From Bacteroidota bacterium (GTDB lineage Bacteria; Bacteroidota; Bacteroidia; Chitinophagales; Saprospiraceae): DNA of 64,000 nucleotides. The DNA is taken from the NCBI GenBank assembly GCA_030147525.1, contig JASBVF010000027.1, forward strand, positions 62,001 to 126,000, written 5' to 3'. The notes under the pieces are model-generated. The model saw only the letters and a list, made by a program, of their open reading frames with translations. It was not told where the DNA came from and did no database searches. Of this stretch, positions 1 to 9,203 are shown one piece after another (position 1 is the stretch's first letter; every line of letters begins with the position of its first letter). A program made the translations under genes and the position numbers.

Positions 1-1
1 G

Positions 2-199
2 GGACAGGAGGCAGGCGAAGCACTTGGGATTCAAAAATCTACCGACAGCCTCGGACAAGTGATAGGCCCAATCGTGGGGAGTTGGCTGATGACGGTGAAC
101 GATTCCTTGCCTTATTTGCTGACTGGGGCAATGGTAATTGTGGTTGCCGTGTTCCTTTTCAACAGCAAAAAATTTGTCACTGTTTATGGAAGTAGTTAA
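2..199 (+). CDS. MFS transporter, C-terminal fragment (cut by window edge)
   Basis: The open frame enters from the left edge and stops with TAA at 197-199, giving about 65 residues. It contains the stretch ALGIQKSTDSLGQVIGPIVG followed by a hydrophobic helix (LLTGAMVIVVAVFLF) and a short polar tail. This pattern, with QxxxDSLGQxxGPxxG near the start of a transmembrane helix, is typical of the second half of major facilitator superfamily permeases. Only the last one or two membrane segments are present, so substrate cannot be inferred. The downstream gene starts inside its 3' end (14-base overlap), which suggests translational coupling. Confidence 0.7.
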   Translation, partial: GQEAGEALGIQKSTDSLGQVIGPIVGSWLMTVNDSLPYLLTGAMVIVVAVFLFNSKKFVTVYGSS

Positions 200-1001
200 G
201 TCAAGAAAAAGCATTGGTGAGAGATATATCATCGTGGTTCATCTGTTGGTTGGCGTTGCCGTATTTTATTTTCTCATACACCCGCTCACGATGGTCATTT
301 ACTGGTTTGAAATGAACGGGATGCCCTTCACGTTAAATCAGTTTTTTGCGATAGCGCCCGACAGGATATTGGATTCCTTTTCTTTTCACATGACAGGGAT
401 GGCGTTTGCCTTCACCCTGATGGGGGCTTTCGTAGGACTGGGTTCCGGGTTGTATTACAGGAATATTTTGCAGAAAACAAAAATGCTGCGAAGGCAGGGC
501 GAACAGCTTAAAAAAAATATCCTCTCCGTCATCCAGGATGGTGAAAGCGACAGGGTAGAGTTCAAATCCTCCCTGCGGTACGATTACCGTCAGGAATCCA
601 TTAACAAAGACCTGGAGGAAGTAATCGTGAAAACCATAGCCGGTTTTATGAACACAAACGGTGGCGAGCTATTGATTGGCGTGGACGACAAAGGAAATGT
701 CCTTGGCCTGGAACAGGACTACCAATCCCTCAAAAAGAAAAACCGGGACGGCTTCGAATTGAGGATTTACCAAATGATTACCAATGATATTGGCATTGAG
801 TTTTGTTCGTTGGTTCAAACAGATTTTTATGATTTGGATGGTAAAGACGTTTGTGTCCTGAGAATTGAGGCGGCCAAATCACCTGCTTACGTGCATGGCA
901 ACAGTAAAACAGCTTTTTATATCCGGGCAGGCAATTCGACCAAACCGTTGACGATTCGGGAAGCCGTGAAATATATTAATTTGCGCCGGGGCAAAAGTTA
1001 A
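186..1001 (+). CDS. Membrane-anchored AlbA_2 (Schlafen-type) domain protein
   Basis: I start at ATG 186 (MEVVKSRKSIGERY) rather than the in-frame ATG at 138, because the earlier one lies deep in the upstream gene. The 271-residue protein has two hydrophobic segments (about residues 13-40 and 66-90), then an AlbA_2 domain from about residue 120: RVEFKSSLRYD, a helix with KTIAGFMNTNGGELLIGVDD, and a closing FYIRAGNSTKPLT. AlbA_2 domains bind nucleic acid or act as regulators or nucleases in Schlafen-like proteins; in bacteria the role is usually unknown. Here the domain would face the cytoplasm. It is probably cotranscribed with the MFS gene. The family call is good; the function is open. Confidence 0.75.
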   Translation: MEVVKSRKSIGERYIIVVHLLVGVAVFYFLIHPLTMVIYWFEMNGMPFTLNQFFAIAPDRILDSFSFHMTGMAFAFTLMGAFVGLGSGLYYRNILQKTKMLRRQGEQLKKNILSVIQDGESDRVEFKSSLRYDYRQESINKDLEEVIVKTIAGFMNTNGGELLIGVDDKGNVLGLEQDYQSLKKKNRDGFELRIYQMITNDIGIEFCSLVQTDFYDLDGKDVCVLRIEAAKSPAYVHGNSKTAFYIRAGNSTKPLTIREAVKYINLRRGKS

Positions 1002-1039
1002 GCGGGCTGATATTTACTAACCTCTCACAAATATCTTTT

Positions 1040-2293
<1,254 letters not shown>

Positions 2294-2379
2294 ACGATGA
2301 ATATCTGCCTTTCGGATATCTATGCCATTCTTCCAACACGGGTGTGATAAATCTCTGATTTGTTTTTGCCTCAAATTAT

Positions 2380-2418
2380 TTAAGCATTTGCTTAATTAGC
2401 CTCATTTCCTTACATTTG
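2380..2418 (+). promoter_or_regulatory. arsR/mer promoter with overlapping ArsR-type operator
   Basis: Seen directly: a perfect inverted repeat TTAAGCA-TT-TGCTTAA (2380-2395) whose centre supplies the TTTG of a Bacteroidota -33 element (2387-2390). Twenty bases later comes TACATTTG (2411-2418), a perfect TAnnTTTG -7 element. The ATG at 2423 lies only four bases further on, so the transcript is probably leaderless. A repressor bound to the palindrome would block the -33 contact, which fits autoregulation by the ArsR-family protein encoded next. Confidence 0.8.
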
Positions 2419-2422
2419 TCCC

Positions 2423-2851
2423 ATGAAATCGAAGATTCACGCAAGTAAAAAGAAAACCCGAAGCAACATATGTATCCGGACGTGCCGGGACGAGACACAA
2501 ATTTTCCGTTGCCGTCAGCATGTGAAAGATTTGACCGCCTCCGTCAAAGGCTTGGCCAGTACCCTCAGCATAGCCTCCAATGAAGTCAGGATGAAAATCC
2601 TGCTGCTGTTGGCAGAAGAGCACAGCCTCTGCGTCTGCGACCTGAGCGAGATACTGGGCATGACCGTGCCCGCCGTTTCACAGCACCTGAAAAAGCTGCG
2701 GGAGGGCGGCCTCGTCTTCACCGAACAGGATGGCGTCACGATTTACTACCACATTTCGGCCACGGCAAAACCGCTGCTGGATACCTTGTTCCAGTTGTTG
2801 AACAGTCGGACAGATGAGCGCAAAACTGCACGGCAACCGGCAGCGGGATAG
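2423..2851 (+). CDS. ArsR/SmtB-family metal-responsive repressor of the mer operon
   Basis: A 142-residue winged-helix protein. The core runs from about residue 38 (VKGLASTLSIASNEVRMKIL) through SLCVCDLSEILGMTVPAVSQHL, the recognition helix, to a beta wing (DGVTIYYHIS). The LCVCDL motif is the alpha-3 metal-binding Cys pair of ArsR/CadC-type sensors. An extra N-terminal tail (about 30 residues, Cys at CIRTC and RCRQH) could add ligands, as in CadC. It precedes merTP and merA, and palindromes of one type flank it (2380-2395 and 2875-2892), so it most likely represses this operon and is released by Hg(II) or a similar thiophilic metal. Bacteroidota mer operons often use an ArsR-type regulator instead of MerR. 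The metal is inferred, not shown. Confidence 0.85.
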   Translation: MKSKIHASKKKTRSNICIRTCRDETQIFRCRQHVKDLTASVKGLASTLSIASNEVRMKILLLLAEEHSLCVCDLSEILGMTVPAVSQHLKKLREGGLVFTEQDGVTIYYHISATAKPLLDTLFQLLNSRTDERKTARQPAAG

Positions 2852-2874
2852 CGCCCCGTTTTTTTAACCAATTA

Positions 2875-2892
2875 TTTAAGAAAATTCTTAAA
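2875..2892. promoter_or_regulatory. Second ArsR-type operator, upstream of merTP
   Basis: Perfect inverted repeat TTTAAGAA-AA-TTCTTAAA, 13 bases before the merTP ATG. It shares the frame TTAAG-N6-CTTAA with the palindrome at 2380-2395, so both are probably bound by the same ArsR-family dimer. A TAnnTTTG element is not evident here, so merTP is more likely read from the upstream promoter with this site as a second control point. Confidence 0.7.
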
Positions 2893-2904
2893 CAATCATT
2901 TATC

Positions 2905-3525
2905 ATGGAACCACAAAATGCATATGGTAAACTGGCTGGCGCAAGTGTGCTGGCCGCCGTCGCAGCCTCCTTGTGCTGCATCACCCCCGTGCTGGCACTG
3001 CTGGCTGGCACGAGCGGGCTGGCCTCCACTTTCTCATGGATGGAACCTGCCCGGCCTTATCTGATGGGCTTGACCGTCGCCGTGCTCGGCTTCGCCTGGT
3101 GGCAAAAACTCAAACCGCAAAAAGCGGCAATTGACTGCGACTGCGAAGCGGACGGCAAAACGCCTTTCATGCAGACGAAGGCATTCCTCGGCATCGTCAC
3201 CGTCTTCGCCGGGCTGATGCTGGCCCTCCCGCACTACTCCAAAATATTTTATCCCGACAACAGCTCTGCCGTCACCATCGTGAAAGAGGCGGACGTGCAA
3301 ACCGTCGCTTTCGACATCGCCGGCATGACCTGCACGAGCTGTGAGGAGCACGTGAAACACGCCGTGAACGAACTGCCCGGCATCGTGGAGGCCACGGCCA
3401 GTTTTGAAGAAGGAAAAGCCGAGGTAAAGTTTGACAAAACCAAAACCTCCACCGAAGCCATCAAAGCGGCCATTGACGAGACGGGCTACAAGGTCACGGA
3501 TTTTAAAATGGCTGAAAATCAATAA
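2905..3525 (+). CDS. merTP: Mercuric transport protein MerTP (MerT-HMA fusion)
   Basis: A 206-residue inner-membrane protein that brings Hg(II) into the cell for reduction. Three hydrophobic segments are visible: about residues 7-32 with the MerT cysteine pair (SLCCITPVLALLAG), 51-65, and 92-107. A cytoplasmic or loop Cys pair (DCDCEA) follows the second helix, as in MerT. The C-terminal part is a heavy-metal-associated domain with GMTCTSCEEHVK. Fusion of MerT with a MerP-like HMA domain is a known Bacteroidota arrangement. The gene follows the ArsR-type repressor by 53 bases, carries its own operator, and precedes an exported HMA protein and merA. Hg is the expected substrate from this context. 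Confidence 0.9.
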   Translation: MEPQNAYGKLAGASVLAAVAASLCCITPVLALLAGTSGLASTFSWMEPARPYLMGLTVAVLGFAWWQKLKPQKAAIDCDCEADGKTPFMQTKAFLGIVTVFAGLMLALPHYSKIFYPDNSSAVTIVKEADVQTVAFDIAGMTCTSCEEHVKHAVNELPGIVEATASFEEGKAEVKFDKTKTSTEAIKAAIDETGYKVTDFKMAENQ

Positions 3526-3544
3526 TCATTAAAATCATTCTGAC

Positions 3545-3886
3545 ATGAAAAAACTAATGTTCGTCCTGACCTTTCTGCTCTGCGGCTGGACTGCCCAGCA
3601 GGCAACGGCACAAACCAAAACTGCCACGACCGAGCCAAACACCCAAACCGTCAAGTTCAAAGTCACCGGCATAACCTGCGGCGGCTGCGCCAACCACATC
3701 TCAACAGCCCTTCAAAAATTGGACGGGGTGGTTTCTGAGGACGTCGAATATCCCGGCGACATCGCAGTAGTCCAATTCGACCCAAAGAAATTGAAAGAAA
3801 AGGCCATCATCGCCGCCATTGAAGGGGCGGGCTACAAAGCCAAGGTGCTCAAAGACGAAAAGTCGGACAAAAAATCCGATTCCTGA
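3545..3886 (+). CDS. Exported HMA-domain metal-binding protein (MerP-like)
   Basis: A 113-residue protein with a Sec signal peptide (MKKLMFVLTFLLCGWTAQQATAQ, cleavage about residue 23) and one heavy-metal-associated domain with the metal site GITCGGCANHIS. A Lys/Asp/Ser-rich tail ends the protein. It would act in the periplasm as a Hg(II)- or Cu(I)-binding shuttle handing metal to MerTP. It lies 19 bases after merTP and before merA. It differs from classical MerP in having GGC between the cysteines, a form also seen in copper chaperones, so a copper role cannot be excluded. Confidence 0.8.
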   Translation: MKKLMFVLTFLLCGWTAQQATAQTKTATTEPNTQTVKFKVTGITCGGCANHISTALQKLDGVVSEDVEYPGDIAVVQFDPKKLKEKAIIAAIEGAGYKAKVLKDEKSDKKSDS

Positions 3887-3894
3887 AAATGGGG

Positions 3895-3920
3895 CCGGCA
3901 CAAGGCCGGTTTCCTTTTTT
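3895..3920 (+). terminator. Weak hairpin with T-rich tail between the HMA gene and merA
   Basis: A 5-bp GC stem (CCGGC/GCCGG) with a 5-base loop is followed by TTTCCTTTTTT at 3910-3920. The stem is short, so it is more likely an attenuator or mRNA-stability element than a full terminator, and merA probably remains in the operon. Confidence 0.45.
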
Positions 3921-3943
3921 CAAACTCAAACACACCACCAACG

Positions 3944-5641
3944 ATGTTCAAAAATATTTTCAAAAAAGAACAGGCATCCAGGCCGGTAGAGGAGGTAATC
4001 CTCGAAGTCAGCGGCATGACCTGCGACCACTGCGCCACGAGCATTGAAAAATTAGTGTCGCAAAACAAAGGCGTGAAAAAGGTGCGGGCGAACTTCCCGA
4101 AAGCCAGTTGCGCCTGCGAGTTCGACCCTTCCCTCACCAGCCGGGAAGAAATCATCGCTACCATCAACAGCACGAAAAACTACCGGGTGAAGGACGAAAC
4201 ACCTGCCCAATCTGGCCCGAACGGCATTCCGCGTTACGACCTCATTATCATCGGCGGCGGCTCAGCGGCGTTTTCGGCAGCCATCAAAGCCGAAGATTTG
4301 GGCCTGTCGGTGCTGATGGTCAACGGCGGCCTGCCCTTCGGTGGCACCTGCGTCAACGTGGGCTGTGTGCCCTCCAAAACCCTCATCAGGGCGGCGGAGA
4401 CGGTGTACCACGCCTCGCATTCCAATTTTGCGGGAATCCGTCCGAAAGGGGCGGACGTGGATTTTGCCAAAATCATCCAAGACAAAAAACAACTCGTCGC
4501 CACCCTTCAGCAGAAAAAATACATGGACGTGGTGGACGATTTCAATCACCTGAAAATGGTGCAGGGCTGGGCAGAATTCGTGGACGAAAAAAACATCCTC
4601 GTCAACGGCAAAGACCGCTATACCGCCCTCAAGTTCCTCATTGCCACCGGCGCAACGACCAACGTGCCCGCCATCGAAGGCTTGAACAAGGTGGGCTACC
4701 TGACCAACACGACGCTGTTCGATTTGGAAGAAAAACCCGAAAGCCTCACCATCATGGGCGCAGGCTACATCGGGCTGGAAATCGCCATGGCCTACAACCG
4801 CCTCGGCTCGAAGGTGCGCATCATCGAATTCACCGACCGGGTACTGCGCACCCAAACGCCCGACATCAGCGAAGCATTGGAAACGCAAATGCGCAGTGAG
4901 GGCATTGAAATTTTGCCGAATTTCCGGGCGGTGAAATTCGAGAGGCAGGGCAATGGTACCGTCATCCATTGCAAATGCACAGATGGTTCTTTCACCAAAA
5001 TTACAGAGCCGGGCAGGGTGGTCGTTGCCACTGGAATCCGCCCCAATACCCAAAAGTTGGGCGCAGATAAAACCGGGCTGAAACTCGGCCCCAAAGGGCA
5101 CATCCTCGTGACCGAAAGAATGGAGACCAACCTGCCGCACATTTTCGCCGCAGGCGACGTGACCGACACGCCCGCCTTTGTTTATACCGCCGCTTTTGAA
5201 GGAAAAATTGCCGTCGAAAATGCATTTACTTCGGCGACGGCTGGCCAAGCGGACTATTCCTCCCTGCCCTGGGTCGTTTTCACCGACCCGCAGGTGGCAG
5301 GGGCAGGCTTGGACGAGGCGCAAGCCGAAGCGCAGAACATTCCTTTTGAAGTATCCAAACTGGAATTGAAGGATGTGCCACGGGCCATTGCAGCGCACGA
5401 TACCAGAGGTTTCATAAAACTCATCCGCAACCCGGAAACGGACAGGCTCATCGGCGCCAGGGTGGTCGCCCCCGAAGGCGGCGAACTCATCCAGCAGTTG
5501 AGCATGGCCATAAAGTATGGCATCACGGTAAAAGAACTGGCCGAGGGTTTTTACCCCTACCTCACGTTGGGCGAGGGGATAAAACTGGCGGCGATTACTT
5601 TCGGGAAGGATGTGTCGAAGCTGAGTTGCTGTGCGAGTTGA
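3944..5641 (+). CDS. merA: Mercuric(II) reductase with N-terminal HMA domain
   Basis: A 565-residue cytoplasmic flavoprotein that reduces Hg(II) to volatile Hg(0) with NADPH. In order: an NmerA-type HMA domain with GMTCDHC (Cys27, Cys30); an FAD-binding GGGSAAFSAA motif (about 104-113); the redox disulfide GGTCVNVGCVPSK (Cys136, Cys141); the NAD(P)H-binding GAGYIGLEIA; the second FAD motif HIFAAGDVTD; a dimerisation domain; and the C-terminal vicinal pair LSCCAS (Cys562, Cys563), which separates MerA from other disulfide reductases. All diagnostic features are present and the length is normal for MerA with one NmerA domain. It sits centrally in the mer operon. Confidence 0.97.
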   Translation: MFKNIFKKEQASRPVEEVILEVSGMTCDHCATSIEKLVSQNKGVKKVRANFPKASCACEFDPSLTSREEIIATINSTKNYRVKDETPAQSGPNGIPRYDLIIIGGGSAAFSAAIKAEDLGLSVLMVNGGLPFGGTCVNVGCVPSKTLIRAAETVYHASHSNFAGIRPKGADVDFAKIIQDKKQLVATLQQKKYMDVVDDFNHLKMVQGWAEFVDEKNILVNGKDRYTALKFLIATGATTNVPAIEGLNKVGYLTNTTLFDLEEKPESLTIMGAGYIGLEIAMAYNRLGSKVRIIEFTDRVLRTQTPDISEALETQMRSEGIEILPNFRAVKFERQGNGTVIHCKCTDGSFTKITEPGRVVVATGIRPNTQKLGADKTGLKLGPKGHILVTERMETNLPHIFAAGDVTDTPAFVYTAAFEGKIAVENAFTSATAGQADYSSLPWVVFTDPQVAGAGLDEAQAEAQNIPFEVSKLELKDVPRAIAAHDTRGFIKLIRNPETDRLIGARVVAPEGGELIQQLSMAIKYGITVKELAEGFYPYLTLGEGIKLAAITFGKDVSKLSCCAS

Positions 5642-5670
5642 GCACGGTGTCAGGAATAAAATACAAGAAT

Positions 5671-5763
5671 ATGTTGCCAAAAGATTTAACAGCAGATATA
5701 AAAAACCGCCTGAAAAGCATAGAGGGCCAGATAGGCGGCATTGCCAAGTTAAAAACAAAAGAC
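5671..5763 (+). pseudogene. Truncated CsoR/FrmR-family repressor N-terminus
   Basis: ATG 5671 opens a frame reading MLPKDLTADIKNRLKSIEGQ and then IGGIAKLKTKD, which matches the first helix of CsoR/FrmR (DUF156) metal-sensing repressors (consensus around IKxRLxxIEGQxxGI). The homology stops after about 27 residues and the frame runs straight into the signal peptide of the next gene. The metal-binding Cys and His residues of the family are missing, so this is a remnant and cannot sense metal. Confidence 0.6.
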
Positions 5764-6408
5764 ATGAAAAAGCATATCGTCAAACTGCTGATGCTCCTGG
5801 CAACGGCGAGCGCCTTCAGCCAGAAAACTATCGAGTTCACCGTCGAAGGCATGAGCTGCGAAACCTGCGCCGAAACGGCAACCCAGGTGCTGCAATTCGA
5901 CGGCGTCATCAGCGCCAGCGTGGATTTTGCTACCAAAAAAGCGGTCGTCGTCGTGGCGGAGGAGCGCATAACAGCAGCAGATATCAAAAAAAGAATGTAC
6001 GAACATTCCAACTTCGAGGCGCTTTTTGCCGGGGAGTCTTTGGTGAAACCCCTGACGGAAACGGAGAAAGCAGGGCTGGACATTCAATCCTTGCCGCCGG
6101 GCGAAAAAATTAAGTTTAAAAAAGAAGTAGCGCCCGGTAAAATCACCATTTTCGACTTCACAGCAAAGTGGTGCGGCCCTTGCCGGGTCTTTACTCCCAA
6201 AGTGGAGCAGCTGTTGCTGAAATACCCGAACCTCGCCGTCCGGGAAGCGGACATCCTCGACTGGGATTCGGATTTGGGAAGACAACTGACAAGCGAGCAT
6301 CAAATGCCTTCTCTGCCCTTTACCCTGATTTTTGATGACCAGGGCAAACTGCTCGGTAAGGTGATTGGGAACAACATCGAAGAAGTGGAAGCCATTATTT
6401 CAAAATAA
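5764..6408 (+). CDS. Exported HMA-thioredoxin fusion protein
   Basis: I choose ATG 5764 because it opens a clean signal peptide (MKKHIVKLLMLLATASAFSQ). In-frame starts at 5626 and 5671 would bury it behind a CsoR remnant. The 214-residue protein has an HMA domain with GMSCETC (Cys32, Cys35) and then a thioredoxin-like domain with KWCGPC (Cys137, Cys140) and a PSLPFTLIF strand with the cis-Pro region. A periplasmic protein pairing a metal-binding domain with a CxxC redox site could keep metal-binding thiols reduced or move Hg/Cu onto MerTP. It follows merA in the same operon. Such fusions occur in Bacteroidota metal clusters; the exact role is inferred. Confidence 0.8.
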   Translation: MKKHIVKLLMLLATASAFSQKTIEFTVEGMSCETCAETATQVLQFDGVISASVDFATKKAVVVVAEERITAADIKKRMYEHSNFEALFAGESLVKPLTETEKAGLDIQSLPPGEKIKFKKEVAPGKITIFDFTAKWCGPCRVFTPKVEQLLLKYPNLAVREADILDWDSDLGRQLTSEHQMPSLPFTLIFDDQGKLLGKVIGNNIEEVEAIISK

Positions 6409-6418
6409 CCTTTCAACA

Positions 6419-7483
6419 ATGCATTTTTTTAAAACAACCAAAATCCTGCTGACGGCAGGATTGGCATGGTCAACCGCCACCCTTGCCTTCGGGCAGGCTT
6501 GCCCGGCTTGCAGCAACCCTGCATTGCAAAGCAGCGAAAAACTGGAAGCCGGGCTGGACACGCTGCAAAGCGGCAGTTTCCGGGCAACGCTCTACCTAAC
6601 CAACGGTTTCAATTACCAGGGCGGCCATCCCAATTTTAAAGGATTGTCGCCGGAAGGCGAGGTCATCGCCGTCCCGCTGCACAACCACCTTGTCGAACTG
6701 GACTTTTTGCGTACGGAACTGTCGCTCGAATACACGTTCAAAAAGAATTGGTCGGCATGGCTCCGCATTCCCCTCGACGTGAAAATGCAGACCGCCAGCG
6801 TGGAATTTCCCGAACCCGTCACACCGCTCGAACAGGAAGCCATCCTGCGCAACCGGGACATCCACCACCGCAATGAAAACTACTCGGGCATCAGCGATTT
6901 GCGGCTGTTGTTTGCTCACCGCCTCAACGGGTTTTTATTTAAAACCGGGAGGCTCGACTTCGCCCTTGGCTCCTCGCTGCCCACCGGCAAAACGGAAGAA
7001 AATCCCCTAACGGCTGCGGCGGAAGGCGTCAAGCATATGCACATCCAGTTTGGCACGGGAACATTCGACCCACTGCTGGAACTACATTATTCTGCCAATC
7101 TGCCCGGCAGGCTTGCCCTGGCTGTTTTTACCATCAATAAAGTTCCGTTTTATGAAAACCAAAAAGGCTACAAAGCGCCTTTGGAAACCACCAGCGGGCT
7201 GAGCGTCGGCTACCGGCTGAATGACTGGTTGTCACCAAGGCTCACTTTTGCCAACTTTTCGCAGTCCCGTGCAAAATGGGACGGCGTTGGCGACCCTAAC
7301 TCCGGGCTTATTTCCTACAACCTGACGGCTAATCTTACTTTTTTCCTGAAAAACGGTTTAACTATAAGCCCTGGTTACCGGCTTCCCCTGACGCAAAAAA
7401 CGCTCGATGAACAAGGCGATACCTTTGAATACGGACCTACATTCTTATTAAATGTGTCCAGGCCCTTTTCTTTAATAAAATAA
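6419..7483 (+). CDS. Outer-membrane beta-barrel protein of the mer cluster
   Basis: The start at ATG 6419 gives a signal peptide (MHFFKTTKILLTAGLAWSTATLAFG); the in-frame ATG at 6365 lies inside the previous gene. The mature 340-residue protein begins with ACPACSNP, a CxxC that could bind metal. The rest has alternating hydrophobic/polar beta strands and aromatic-rich turns and ends in an aromatic-containing strand. It resembles the transporter-type outer-membrane barrels found next to metal-resistance genes in Bacteroidota, but I cannot name a family with certainty. The eleven-base gap to the HMA-thioredoxin gene and five-base gap to the hydrolase gene imply one transcript. Confidence 0.6.
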   Translation: MHFFKTTKILLTAGLAWSTATLAFGQACPACSNPALQSSEKLEAGLDTLQSGSFRATLYLTNGFNYQGGHPNFKGLSPEGEVIAVPLHNHLVELDFLRTELSLEYTFKKNWSAWLRIPLDVKMQTASVEFPEPVTPLEQEAILRNRDIHHRNENYSGISDLRLLFAHRLNGFLFKTGRLDFALGSSLPTGKTEENPLTAAAEGVKHMHIQFGTGTFDPLLELHYSANLPGRLALAVFTINKVPFYENQKGYKAPLETTSGLSVGYRLNDWLSPRLTFANFSQSRAKWDGVGDPNSGLISYNLTANLTFFLKNGLTISPGYRLPLTQKTLDEQGDTFEYGPTFLLNVSRPFSLIK

Positions 7484-7488
7484 CCTGC

Positions 7489-8466
7489 ATGGATTCCATC
7501 ACCCAGGCCGTCCTCGGCGCAGCCGTCGGCGAAGCCGTTTTAGGCAAAAAACTCGGTGGGAAAGCCGCCATCTTCGGAGCAGTCATCGGCACCGTGCCTG
7601 ACCTCGATGTGCTGCTGTTGCCTTTTTATGATGGGCTGGAAAGAATCAGTATCCACCGGGGGTACAGCCATTCGATTTTGTTCAGCCTGCTGGGGGCGTT
7701 TCTTTTTGCTTACATTTTGAGCAAGATAAAGTGGACGAAAGAAGTACCGTTCCGTCGGCTATGGCTGTTCAGTTTTTTGGACCTTATTACCCATATTTTG
7801 CTGGATGCCTTTACCAGTTTCGGTACACAGCTTTTCCTGCCGCTTACCGATTGGCGGGTAAGCTTTGACAGCATCAGCATCATTGACCCGGTCTATACCG
7901 TACCCTTGATTGTCGGCACTTTGTTCAGCGTTTTTTATTATCAAAAAACAGCCAAAAGGAGGGGCTTCCCCAACGCAGTTGGCCTGATTGCCAGCACCCT
8001 GTACCTGCTCTTTACGCTGGCCAATAAGCAGCACATCGAAAACGTTTTCCAGACCCAATTGGAAGAACAAAACACCCCATATTTCCGCTTACTGACCGTA
8101 CCCGTCGCCGTGGGAAATGGCACATGGTACGGGGTTGCCAAAGATGCTAATTCGTTGTACATCGGCAAATACTCAGAGTGGAAGGGCAACCAAATCGAAT
8201 TCCATTCTTTCCCCATCAATGACCAACTGCTGGATGGGCTGGACGGCCGATTGGTTGACCGGATGAAATGGTTTGCCCAAGGCTTTTATACCGTAGCGGA
8301 AAAGGACGGGAAAATCAGGATTTACAATATGCAATGCGACATGCAGGGCATCCGGTACTTCGGCGATTACAAAGCGCCAACCGCTTTTTATTTTGAAATA
8401 ACGCCATTGGGAAACGGGGCATACCAGTTGAGTTCCGGGATGCACCCTCGTGAAGTGGAGAAGTAA
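7489..8466 (+). CDS. YdjM-like membrane-bound metal-dependent hydrolase (copy 1)
   Basis: A 325-residue protein opening MDSITQAVLGAAVGEAVLGK, with GTVPDLDVL, HRGYSHSILFSLLGA and a later helix with FLDLITHILLDAFTSFG. These His/Asp motifs within membrane helices mark the YdjM/DUF457 metal-dependent hydrolase family (LexA-regulated YdjM in E. coli). Four or five helices fill the first 190 residues; the C-terminal 130 residues are soluble. It closes the mer operon, five bases after the outer-membrane protein. A paralogue with the same opening and domain order lies at 33195-34160 behind a metal ATPase. The substrate is unknown. Confidence 0.8.
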   Translation: MDSITQAVLGAAVGEAVLGKKLGGKAAIFGAVIGTVPDLDVLLLPFYDGLERISIHRGYSHSILFSLLGAFLFAYILSKIKWTKEVPFRRLWLFSFLDLITHILLDAFTSFGTQLFLPLTDWRVSFDSISIIDPVYTVPLIVGTLFSVFYYQKTAKRRGFPNAVGLIASTLYLLFTLANKQHIENVFQTQLEEQNTPYFRLLTVPVAVGNGTWYGVAKDANSLYIGKYSEWKGNQIEFHSFPINDQLLDGLDGRLVDRMKWFAQGFYTVAEKDGKIRIYNMQCDMQGIRYFGDYKAPTAFYFEITPLGNGAYQLSSGMHPREVEK

Positions 8467-8521
8467 AAAAGAATGAAAACTAACGGTTTTACAGGCAAAG
8501 AAACATTGGGAAAAATATCAT

Positions 8522-9037
8522 TCACCAAGAAAAAGCAGGTACAAACCAAAATACACCATATACAGTTACTAAAATTCCGACAAAGGTATCTTCAAATTCT
8601 TCCCGGTCATATTTGTCGGGGGGTATGTTCAATTTCATGAAATAAAAGGTCAGGAAAATGGCGAAACAAACCAATGTGGTAAAACCCACTTTATACCAAA
8701 AACCATTATTCAAGGCTGCTCCGTAGAGAAAAGACTGATAGGTGAAGACTGTAATCCAAGCTGAAATTGAACTTGTCACCCCATAAATCAGAATCCGGAA
8801 TTGCTTGTCATACCTGTGCTTTTCAATAATGAAGCGGCTAAATAATTTCCCGATGGCATAAGTGGAAGAAAAAATCAACAAAGAAGTGATGAAAAACCGA
8901 AAGGTGGAAAGCGGGGCTCCAAAGGCATCTATCCAGATGATATTGCCAGCATTTTTAATGGAAAATACACTAAATAGAAAAGTCAGGATGGTGAGGATGT
9001 CAGCCGTTGTCCCAACGGAAGATTGAAGTTTGTTCAT
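8522..9037 (-). CDS. Hypothetical four-helix membrane protein
   Basis: I prefer the start at 9037 (MNKLQSSVGTTADILTILTF) over the in-frame ATG at 9070, because the hydrophobic core begins soon after it. About 171 residues with four hydrophobic helices, a short acidic/basic linker (NIPPDKYDREEFED) before the last helix, and an aromatic tail. No family is recognised and no catalytic motif is visible. It is convergent with the hydrolase gene and stands alone. Its AT-richer composition than its neighbours hints at a different origin. Confidence 0.6.
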   Translation of the reverse strand: MNKLQSSVGTTADILTILTFLFSVFSIKNAGNIIWIDAFGAPLSTFRFFITSLLIFSSTYAIGKLFSRFIIEKHRYDKQFRILIYGVTSSISAWITVFTYQSFLYGAALNNGFWYKVGFTTLVCFAIFLTFYFMKLNIPPDKYDREEFEDTFVGILVTVYGVFWFVPAFSW

Positions 9038-9203
9038 AAGAAAAATAATTTGATGGAGGAGTACATCCAATTGATATAAAAAGTTCCCGTCTGCCCTGAT
9101 TTCAACCGATGATTGACAAATAGAAATGCTGCTAAGGTTCTTAAAGGCATAAAATCTGTGATAGATAGCCTTTTATTTTATTGGTTTATCAAATAACAAA
9201 TTC

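Noticed and set aside
4262-5758. 498-codon minus-strand open frame opposite merA
   Set aside because: It is the antisense of a clear merA gene. Its composition is that of a GC-biased shadow frame and no domain is recognisable.
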